A stretch of DNA of 64,000 nt from Fimbriimonas planktonicus. GTDB lineage: Bacteria; Armatimonadota; Fimbriimonadia; Fimbriimonadales; Fimbriimonadaceae. The stretch is taken from NCBI GenBank assembly GCA_965234685.1, contig OZ248539.1, positions 1,984,001 to 2,048,000 of the forward strand, in the 5' to 3' direction. A program made the translations under genes and the position numbers. Of this stretch, positions 58,286 through 64,000 are shown piece after piece (position 1 is the first letter of the stretch; every line of letters begins with the position of its first letter). The notes beneath the pieces were generated by a model. That model was given only the letters and a program-made list of their open reading frames with translations, had not been told where the DNA came from and did no database searches.

Positions 58286-58496
58286 TTTTCGGTCTCTTGC
58301 GCCGCACAAATCCGCGTCGCAGTGCGCAACCCAACGGTGCTGACCGCTCAATGCCGAGTTCCGCAGAACCAAGCAGTCAACGGACAACGGTCCGGGGAAT
58401 CACGTACCGGCAGTATAGCAGACGAAAACCGTCAGTCCGGGCACAATCAACGTTCTGGCGCACGGCAGGACCGGCACGGTTCCCCAGTCCAAACGC

Positions 58497-58540
58497 AAAA
58501 AGGGCTCATCCAATGCGACTGAGCGCACGGGACAAGCCCT
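58497..58540 (-). terminator. Hairpin terminator between rpsO and pnp
   Basis: On the minus strand AGGGCT pairs with AGCCCT, closing a long loop of about 28 bases, followed by TTTTTG. It lies 14 bases after the rpsO stop and probably gives partial termination before pnp. Confidence 0.55.
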
Positions 58541-58553
58541 GATCAAAGTGAAT

Positions 58554-58835
58554 TTATCGCGGCTTGACTTCGCGGATTCCGAGCTTCTTGATGAGTTCTC
58601 GGTACTTCACGACGTCCTTGTTTCGCAGATAAGCTTCGAGTCGTCGTCGCTTTCCAACGAGAAGAAGCAGACCGCGTCGACCGTGGTTGTCCTTCTTGTG
58701 CGTTCGCAAGTGGTCCGTAATCTGTGCGATTCGGGCCTGCATGACCGCAATCTGGACCTCGGTGGAACCGGTGTCGCCTTCTTTCGTCGCGTAATTCGCG
58801 ATCGTGCTCGATTTCAATTCTGGATTCAACGGCAT
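58554..58835 (-). CDS. rpsO: 30S ribosomal protein S15
   Basis: 93 aa, slightly longer than the E. coli protein (89). Binds 16S rRNA in the platform of the small subunit. Contains the signature TEVQIAVMQARIAQITDHLR, HKKDNHGRRGLLLLVGKRRR and YLRNKDVVKYRELIKKLGIR. No ribosome-binding site is visible. It is the first gene of the rpsO-pnp unit. In E. coli S15 represses its own translation through a pseudoknot; I cannot tell whether such a structure exists here. Confidence 0.98.
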   Translation of the reverse strand: MPLNPELKSSTIANYATKEGDTGSTEVQIAVMQARIAQITDHLRTHKKDNHGRRGLLLLVGKRRRLEAYLRNKDVVKYRELIKKLGIREVKPR

Positions 58836-59004
58836 CTGTGAAGTGTTAGCCTCTGGGTTCTTCGGCCAAGGTCCAGTTTCCGCTCATTACATCGCCCTAG
58901 AAAAGGACATTACAATCAACGGGCAACCAGACGCGCTAGGCCCAAGCGCATATAGTACCAGACACTTGGAGGATATTTTCAACGGTTTCAGCAGCTTTCA
59001 CCCG

Positions 59005-59010
59005 TATACT
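59005..59010 (+). promoter_or_regulatory. Putative -10 box (TATACT) of leaderless 120-aa gene
   Basis: TATACT ends 7 bases before the ATG and no ribosome-binding site is present. It is the clearest -10 match of the leaderless set. Confidence 0.5.
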
Positions 59011-59017
59011 TTGGATT

Positions 59018-59380
59018 ATGTGGGAAATCTCGATCCGCGATCTGCTGAGTACGGTGCAGTCCTGGATTGCCGAGGAAAAGCTAACTCTCGAATACTCGGA
59101 GGGAGGAATTCGGGCCGGCGAAGTTGCCGCAACAATCCGCGTCGGTGACTCAAAGCTGATCTTTGAACCCGCCGAATTTACTGAAGGGCAAGTGCCGTTG
59201 GTAGTTCGTCTCTACGCATTCCCTGCCATGCGGCAAGTCTTTCTAGTCGGCCCCGTTGGCGAAGCTTGGGAAGTGCGATCGACCCAGCACGTTCCGTTCC
59301 ACATGCCTTGGACTAAGCAAAAGTTCAATCGGCTGGTTGACGACCTTCTTCATGAATCCGCTCGAGCAAGCGTCCGCTAG
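59018..59380 (+). CDS. Conserved-looking protein of unknown function, upstream of HEPN-like gene
   Basis: 120 aa. No signal peptide or membrane segment. Mixed alpha/beta pattern with EEKLTLEYSEGGIRAGEVAATI, KLIFEPAEFTEGQVPLVVRL and a C-terminal HMPWTKQKFNRLVDDLLHE. No family recognised. Its 3' end overlaps the HEPN-like gene by 29 bases, so the two are coupled. It could be a partner or antidote of that protein, but nothing in its own sequence proves this. Confidence 0.7.
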   Translation: MWEISIRDLLSTVQSWIAEEKLTLEYSEGGIRAGEVAATIRVGDSKLIFEPAEFTEGQVPLVVRLYAFPAMRQVFLVGPVGEAWEVRSTQHVPFHMPWTKQKFNRLVDDLLHESARASVR

Positions 59381-59786
59381 GCTAAAGAACACCGCGAACC
59401 AGTTCTACGCTTGCCAACGAGGCTTGCAGTTGCTGATCGCCACCACCTCGGACACGGGCCCGGCACAGGCGGCACTTTCAGAATTACCAAGAACCTTCGC
59501 TTTCCGATTGCTGGCGGAATTTGAAGGCATTCTCACAGAGTTGGGTCCGCGTCTTTCACCGCCGCCGGGAGCCCTTCCCTTGGTTTTCACCTCGGAAGAT
59601 GGTCTGGCGAAGAAGATGGCGGCAATTGGAAAACGCACAGGAATGCCAAAAGATATCCGCGCTCTGTTTGATTCGGAGTTGAGGCAAAAGAGAAACGAGC
59701 TTCTTCACGGCGAGGACACCCCAGCAGAGTTTGAACCGCTCCTAGCCGCGGTCAAGCTCTTCCTCGATCAGTGCGCGGGAGCCTAG
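59352..59786 (+). CDS. HEPN-like helical protein
   Basis: 144 aa from MNPLEQASARLKN, mostly helical. The C-terminal part reads ELRQKRNELLHGEDTPAEF (about residues 109-127), which contains R114-x4-H119, the R-x4-6-H motif of HEPN ribonucleases and related proteins, followed by a helix (FEPLLAAVKLFLDQ). HEPN proteins include toxin RNases and non-catalytic helpers, and short R-x4-H matches occur by chance, so this is a motif-level call. The longer upstream frame is antisense-like to the preceding gene. Convergent with argG, sharing a CTAG at the stops. Confidence 0.55.
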   Translation: MNPLEQASARLKNTANQFYACQRGLQLLIATTSDTGPAQAALSELPRTFAFRLLAEFEGILTELGPRLSPPPGALPLVFTSEDGLAKKMAAIGKRTGMPKDIRALFDSELRQKRNELLHGEDTPAEFEPLLAAVKLFLDQCAGA

Positions 59787-61111
59787 CCCTCCGCGCGATC
59801 TGGCAACTGCCCCAACTCACCCACGCCCAACGAAGCAATTCCCCGATACCCATCAAGCTTCGCCCGCGTATCCGAAATGTCTAAGTTCCGCATCGCCAGC
59901 TGGCCAATACGATCCTCTGGACCAAACTCAGATTCCCCGCTCTCCATGCTCAAGCGCTCTGGATGATAAGACAGTCCCGGACCGGTCGTGTCCAGAATCG
60001 AATAGTCATCCCCACGACGCAGTTCCAAGGTCACCGTTCCCGTGACCAACGAACCAATCCAGCGCTGAATCGAATCGCGAATCATCAACGACTGCGGATC
60101 GAACCAGCGACCCTCGTACAGCAACCGACCAAGTCGGCGTCCCATGGATCGGTAGTTCTCAATCGTGCCTTCGTTGTGAATCGCATTCACCAGCCGCTCA
60201 TAGGCAATAAATAGCAGCGCCATGCCGGGAGCTTCGTAGATTCCCCGGCTCTTTGCTTCGATGATCCGATTCTCGATCTGGTCGCTGCAGCCAAGTCCAT
60301 GCCGCCCACCGATCGTGTTGGCCTCCATGACCAAATCAACTCGGCTCTCGAATTGGACTCCATTCAAGGCAACCGGCCAACCTTCAGAAAACTCAACCGT
60401 AACGGTTTCAGTTGCAATCTCCACCGCCGGATCCCAGAACTTGGCGCACATGATGGGCTGAACGAGATGCAGTCCCTGGTTCAGGAACTCAAGGTCCTTC
60501 GCTTCATGCGTCGCGCCCCAGATGTTGGCGTCCGTCGAATACGCCTTTTCCTTGCTCGCCCGATAAGGCAAGTTGCGCGCCGTGAGCCATTCGCTCATCT
60601 CGGCCCGCCCACCAAGTTCATTCACAAAAGCTGTATCCAGCCAGGGCTTGTAGATTCGCAGGGCCGGATTGGCAAGCAGGCCGTAGCGATAAAACCGCTC
60701 GATATCGTTCCCTTTGTACGTGCTGCCATCGCCCCAAATCGAGACGCCATCTTCTTCCATCGCCTTCACCAGCATCGTGCCGGTGACCGCGCGGCCAATC
60801 GGAGTGGTGTTGAAGTACGTCTTCCCTCCTGACGAAATGTGGAAGGCACCACACTGAAGGGCGACCAAACCCTCGTGAACCATCTGCTCTCGGCAATCGA
60901 CAAGTCGCGCCTTCTCCGCGCCGTATTCCACCGCGCGTCCAGGAATGCCCTCAACGTCGTCTTCGTCGTATTGACCGAGGAGCCCCGTGTAGCAAAACGG
61001 AATCGCGCCCTTCTCGCGCATCCAGTTGACGGCGACGCTCGTGTCGAGACCTCCAGAAAAGGCAATTCCGACTTTCTCTCCCACCGGCAACTGAGTAAGA
61101 ATCTTTGACAT
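59783..61111 (-). CDS. argG: Argininosuccinate synthase
   Basis: 442 aa, the long E. coli-type form. Joins citrulline and aspartate with ATP in arginine synthesis. The PP-loop motif is FSGGLDTSVAVNWM (about residues 18-31). Further blocks: DGSTYKGNDIERFYRYG, AYSTDANIWGATHEAKDLE, GRHGLGCSDQIENRIIEAKSRGIYEAP (interrupted quotes avoided; the key part is GCSDQIENR) and MALLFIAYERLVNAIH. The start MSKILTQLP is preferred over an upstream extension of 21 codons and overlaps the aminotransferase stop by one base (TGATG). No argH is present nearby. Confidence 0.96.
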   Translation of the reverse strand: MSKILTQLPVGEKVGIAFSGGLDTSVAVNWMREKGAIPFCYTGLLGQYDEDDVEGIPGRAVEYGAEKARLVDCREQMVHEGLVALQCGAFHISSGGKTYFNTTPIGRAVTGTMLVKAMEEDGVSIWGDGSTYKGNDIERFYRYGLLANPALRIYKPWLDTAFVNELGGRAEMSEWLTARNLPYRASKEKAYSTDANIWGATHEAKDLEFLNQGLHLVQPIMCAKFWDPAVEIATETVTVEFSEGWPVALNGVQFESRVDLVMEANTIGGRHGLGCSDQIENRIIEAKSRGIYEAPGMALLFIAYERLVNAIHNEGTIENYRSMGRRLGRLLYEGRWFDPQSLMIRDSIQRWIGSLVTGTVTLELRRGDDYSILDTTGPGLSYHPERLSMESGESEFGPEDRIGQLAMRNLDISDTRAKLDGYRGIASLGVGELGQLPDRAEG

Positions 61112-62331
61112 CAGGCAGCCACCGCCTCGGCCACGACTCGACCTGGATAAACCGCCAGCCCTTCGGCCAAACACTTCATCGCCCGGCGGAGCCGATCTTG
61201 ATCAAGAACGTAAGCAATTCGAACTTCCTTCTTCCCTAGACCAGGGGTGATGTAAAAACCAGTTGCGGGAGCCATCAAAACGGTCTCGCCTTCGTAAGCA
61301 AACGCTTCCACCATCCATTGGCAGAACCGATCGGAGTCGTCGATCGGCAATTCGACAACCGCGTAAAATGCCCCGTCGATCGGCGGAACCACTACTCCAG
61401 GAATCGTTTTGAGTCCAGAAACCAGAACGTCCCGTCGAGCCATGTACTCCGCCTTAACCTCGGCAAAATAGGTTGGAGGAGTGTTTCGGAGCGCTGCTTC
61501 CACGCCGATCATGTCGAGCGTCGGAGCCGAGAGACGAGCCTGGCCGAACTTGAGCGCCGCTGCAATCAGGTCCAAATTCTTCGTCACATAGAAGCCAACC
61601 CGAGACCCGCACAGCGAGAACTTCTTGCTCGCCGAGTCGATCATCAAGGTTCGATTCTCAAGTCCTTCCAGCTGAAGAACAGACTTCAAAGTTTCCGAAC
61701 CATAGTAGAACTCGCGGTAGACCTCATCCCCAATCAAGAACAGGTCATGCTCCACCGCAATCTGGGCGATCTCGGCGAGTGCACTTTCGCCAAATACCGT
61801 TCCGGTAGGGTTGCTCGGATTGCACAGCAAAATCGCCTTCGTGCGCGGCGTGATTACCGCTTCAATCTCGTCTGCCGTGGGAAGGCGGAAATCGTCGACA
61901 ATTCTCGCGGTCAATGGTACGAGAGTGACTCCCGCGGTCACCGCGAAACCCGCGTAGTTCGCATAAAACGGCTCCACCACGATGACCTCGTCGCCAGGAT
62001 TACAGCAACAAAGCATGGCGAAGAGTGCCGCTTCGCTTCCGCCATTCGTAACCAGAATGTTTTCGATTCCAACTTCGATACCGTGCTGCTGGTAATGCTC
62101 GGCAAGAGCCGCGCGCAGGCCCGCGGTGCCTGCACTGTGGCTGTACTCCAGCGTCTTGATTTCCGTTTGCTTCACTGCCGACCAAAATGCCGCCGGTGAG
62201 TGAACATCCGGCTGACCGATGTTCAAGTAGTGAACGTGAACGCCCCGGGCCTCGGCTCGGTTCGCATAGTCCACGAGTCGCCGAATAGGCGAGCTGGGCA
62301 TCGTTTCGGTTCGAATCGCTAGGTTCGGCAT
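61111..62331 (-). CDS. PLP-dependent class I/II aminotransferase
   Basis: 406 aa. Fold type I aminotransferase of the aspartate/aromatic group. Visible: YLNIGQPDVHSPAAFW, TNGGSEAALFAMLCC (phosphate-binding Ser/Gly turn), CNPSNPTGTVF, FLIGDEVYREFYYG (Asp and Tyr of the cofactor pocket), and the Schiff-base lysine in DSASKKFSLCGSRVGF. Substrate specificity is not certain; the coupling to argG (TGATG overlap) suggests aspartate supply for arginine synthesis. No signal peptide. Divergent from gpsA with 69 bases between. Confidence 0.88.
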   Translation of the reverse strand: MPNLAIRTETMPSSPIRRLVDYANRAEARGVHVHYLNIGQPDVHSPAAFWSAVKQTEIKTLEYSHSAGTAGLRAALAEHYQQHGIEVGIENILVTNGGSEAALFAMLCCCNPGDEVIVVEPFYANYAGFAVTAGVTLVPLTARIVDDFRLPTADEIEAVITPRTKAILLCNPSNPTGTVFGESALAEIAQIAVEHDLFLIGDEVYREFYYGSETLKSVLQLEGLENRTLMIDSASKKFSLCGSRVGFYVTKNLDLIAAALKFGQARLSAPTLDMIGVEAALRNTPPTYFAEVKAEYMARRDVLVSGLKTIPGVVVPPIDGAFYAVVELPIDDSDRFCQWMVEAFAYEGETVLMAPATGFYITPGLGKKEVRIAYVLDQDRLRRAMKCLAEGLAVYPGRVVAEAVAA

Positions 62332-62386
62332 GGTGCTTTCGAGAGCGACGCTGCTCCGCTCAGAAAGTACCCGTTCATCTACCGGC

Positions 62387-62392
62387 TATAGT
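62387..62392 (+). promoter_or_regulatory. Putative -10 box (TATAGT) of leaderless gpsA
   Basis: TATAGT ends 8 bases before the gpsA ATG with no Shine-Dalgarno sequence, matching the leaderless pattern. Confidence 0.5.
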
Positions 62393-62400
62393 TTTGGCAT

Positions 62401-63375
62401 ATGCAGATCGCCGTTTTGGGGTCCGGAAGTTGGGGGACCGCGCTTTCGATCCTGCTTGCCCGTAATGGGCATCAGGTTCAACTTCTCGGAAGAAACCAAG
62501 CCGAAATCGCAGAAATGCAAGCCCACCGAGAAAATCGGCACTACCTTCCCGGCTTCCAATTCCCGGACAATCTGGTTTGTCTGCCCCTTCACGATGGGAT
62601 TCCGTTGGCAGAAATGGCCGTCATCGCCGTACCTTCCGATGCCGTTCGCGCGATGGCAAAAGAGCTTCCGGTTGAGACCGGCCTTGTGGTGGTTGCCGCG
62701 AAGGGGCTTGAAGCAGGAACCGCAAAACTACTTGTCGACGTCGTGGCAGAAGAACGCCCATCAAGCGAGCTGTCGGTTCTTAGCGGGCCAAACCTCGCGG
62801 TCGAGATCGCCCGACAAATCCCCACTGTCGCCGTCGCGGCGAGTCGCAATCCTAGTAGCGCAAGCGCAGTCGCAGCGGCTTTCCTAACCCCGATGTTCCG
62901 TGTCTCACCTTCCTCGGATGTCATCGGAGTCGAGATTGCCGGCGCACTCAAGAATGTGCTCGCCATCGGCGCTGGAATGTCGGACGGACTCGGCTACGGT
63001 GACAACACTAAAGGAGCCTTCCTCTCCCGTGGGCTAGTGGATCTCGCCAAACTTGGCGTTGCCATGGGCGGAAAGATGGAGACCTTCCTTGGGCCAGCCG
63101 GAGTTGGAGACCTCTTCGCCACGGCGGTGAGTCGCCTTTCCCGAAATTACCGATTCGGTCGAGCCATCGGAGAAGGAAAACTGTTCGCGGACGCCCTCGC
63201 GGAAATTGGGCAAGTTGTCGAGGGAATTTCTTCTTGCGAGTCGGCCATCGTGCTGGGTGATCGGCACGGTCTTGAACTTCCGGTGCTCCGAACCATCCAC
63301 CAAGTCATGCATCACCACATGACTCCAAGCGAGGCTGTCGGTCAGCTTATGGCCCGCCCGGTCCGTTCGGTTTAA
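62401..63375 (+). CDS. gpsA: NAD(P)-dependent glycerol-3-phosphate dehydrogenase
   Basis: 324 aa. Makes sn-glycerol 3-phosphate from dihydroxyacetone phosphate for phospholipid synthesis. Nucleotide-binding motif VLGSGSWGTALSILLARNGH (residues 5-24), then VVVAAKGLEAGT, SGPNLAVEIARQIPT, EIAGALKNVLAIGAGMSDGLGYG and FLGPAGVGDLFATAVSRLSRNYRFG, all standard. The C-terminus has EGISSCESAIVLGDRHGLELP. Full length and unremarkable. A terminator follows. Confidence 0.97.
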   Translation: MQIAVLGSGSWGTALSILLARNGHQVQLLGRNQAEIAEMQAHRENRHYLPGFQFPDNLVCLPLHDGIPLAEMAVIAVPSDAVRAMAKELPVETGLVVVAAKGLEAGTAKLLVDVVAEERPSSELSVLSGPNLAVEIARQIPTVAVAASRNPSSASAVAAAFLTPMFRVSPSSDVIGVEIAGALKNVLAIGAGMSDGLGYGDNTKGAFLSRGLVDLAKLGVAMGGKMETFLGPAGVGDLFATAVSRLSRNYRFGRAIGEGKLFADALAEIGQVVEGISSCESAIVLGDRHGLELPVLRTIHQVMHHHMTPSEAVGQLMARPVRSV

Positions 63376-63382
63376 ACAAGAC

Positions 63383-63431
63383 GCGGGGGTTGAACCTCTG
63401 TTCAACCCCCGCTGAAGCCCTAATGGCTTTT
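63383..63431 (+). terminator. Terminator after gpsA
   Basis: A strong 13-bp hairpin (GCGGGGGTTGAAC / GTTCAACCCCCGC, loop CTCT) is followed by a second small hairpin (AAGCC / GGCTT) ending in TTTT. Confidence 0.8.
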
Positions 63432-63483
63432 CCCTACCGGGAAATTTTTGGGTCTCGAATTGCCACCAAAAATGGTGACCAAC

Positions 63484-63549
63484 TCAATCGCCGTTCTTCT
63501 CCCTTGCAATGCAGGTGGCGGCCATGTTTCGCGTCATATGTCGTCTCAT
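63484..63549 (-). CDS. Candidate 21-aa small protein
   Basis: A 21-codon ORF (MRRHMTRNMAATCIAREKNGD) preceded by AAAGGAGG with 5 bases to the ATG, the best ribosome-binding site in this part of the window. Arg- and Met-rich, with one Cys. It starts 36 bases downstream of the AraC-type gene on the same strand and is followed by a small CACCA/TGGTG hairpin with T-run. Too short to classify; it may be a leader, a regulator peptide or chance. Confidence 0.4.
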   Translation of the reverse strand: MRRHMTRNMAATCIAREKNGD

Positions 63550-63585
63550 GTGTTCCTCCTTTCGGCCCGGTTTTTCGGGTCCGAT

Positions 63586-64000
63586 TTACCTTGTCGTGAA
63601 TCGTTTTTCATCGACATATGTTAAGACGCCATTAAAGTCAACGGGTTTCAAAGTTTTTTTCGATTTTCTAAAATCCGTTGGCCGTTGACCGGTCAACCTC
63701 AGAAATCGCTCGCTAAAGTGAAAAGGATCGCTGAAACCAACCTGCTCTGCGATGCTTTGCACCTTGGAGTCCGTAAGGGTGAGCAACGTTTGAGCACGCT
63801 CCATCCGCTGACGCTCCACGTAGTCACGTAAGCTCGATTTCATAGAATCTCGAAAGAGGTGCGCAAGTCGTGAAGGTGACAATCCCACAACTTTGCTGAG
63901 ATGATTCACGTCCAGATTCTCCGGCAGATTGGCGCCAATGTAGCGAACCACGGTCTGAATTCGAGGATCGAGAGAAACAGCATTTAGGTCCTCTCCGGTC
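63586..64000 (-). CDS. AraC-family transcriptional regulator (5' end beyond window)
   Basis: The last 137 residues are visible, the frame being open into the window edge (TGEDLNAVSLDPRIQTVVRYI and onward). Two helix-turn-helix motifs are clear: NLDVNHLSKVVGLSPSRLAHLFRDSM with SLRDYVERQRMERA, and KVQSIAEQVGFSDPFHFSERFLRLTGQRPTDFR. This is the DNA-binding half of an AraC/XylS regulator; the ligand-binding domain lies beyond the edge. It often controls sugar or stress genes. No target can be assigned. Confidence 0.9.
   Translation of the reverse strand, partial: TGEDLNAVSLDPRIQTVVRYIGANLPENLDVNHLSKVVGLSPSRLAHLFRDSMKSSLRDYVERQRMERAQTLLTLTDSKVQSIAEQVGFSDPFHFSERFLRLTGQRPTDFRKSKKTLKPVDFNGVLTYVDEKRFTTR

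Noticed and set aside
1..64000. tRNA, rRNA and classical riboswitches
   Set aside because: No stretch with a convincing tRNA T-arm plus acceptor pairing, no rRNA sequence and no recognisable riboswitch core was seen by eye; a covariance-model search was not possible here.

Overview
The window is a bacterial chromosome segment of moderately high GC with no rRNA, tRNA, phage or CRISPR locus that I can see. Lipoproteins with lipoboxes, three prepilins of the FTLIE type, a divergent GH2 pair, an Rhs element and very compact gene packing fit a Gram-negative-type, non-proteobacterial lineage. Armatimonadota (Fimbriimonas-like) is my best guess, but that is an inference from gene content and style, not a search result. 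Arginine codon CGA dominates even in atpD, and many genes appear to be transcribed without a leader: a TANNNT-like box sits 6-8 bases before the start codon and there is no Shine-Dalgarno sequence.

Layout. 0-5 kb: a type IV pilus cluster on the minus strand (pilB, pilC, two tandem pilins, the last cut by the window edge), preceded by a mannose-1-phosphate guanylyltransferase. 5-10 kb: msrA, yajQ, a KOW-like protein, a small lipoprotein, a third prepilin and dxs. 9.6-14.1 kb: a minus-strand operon of TPR protein, membrane partner, HTTM-domain protein and an unrecognised protein, joined by overlapping start and stop codons. 14-25.8 kb: housekeeping and single genes (methyltransferase, zinc-ribbon coiled coil, haem-oxygenase-like protein, SPFH protein, FlgM-like protein, hmgA, dienelactone hydrolase, atpD-atpC, M20 amidohydrolase). 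25.8-31.3 kb: a beta-mannosidase whose promoter and start codon lie in a perfect palindrome, a glycerophosphodiesterase, and nuoG on its own.

31.3-36.6 kb is the accessory region. It holds composite palindromic repeats, two tandem Rhs-core fragments each followed by a small membrane-protein gene (the arrangement of toxin tip plus immunity gene cassettes), then small unrelated genes on the same strand and a second repeat family. 36.6-42 kb: a membrane-anchored protein, a WD40 protein, a divergent GH2 glycosidase, a thioesterase and a secreted protein. 42-48 kb: a minus-strand operon of enoyl-CoA hydratase, biotin carboxylase (lacking its biotin domain), a DUF3142 lipoprotein and a TPR lipoprotein. 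48.5-56 kb: nuoHJKLMN, without nuoI. 56-64 kb: rpsO-pnp, a two-gene module with a HEPN-like motif, an aminotransferase-argG pair, gpsA, a 21-codon ORF with a near-perfect ribosome-binding site, and an AraC-type regulator cut by the window edge.

The best candidates for undescribed biology are the Rhs cassette region, the TPR-HTTM operon with its unknown last gene, the leaderless promoter layout with its palindromic operator at the beta-mannosidase, and the HEPN-like gene pair.
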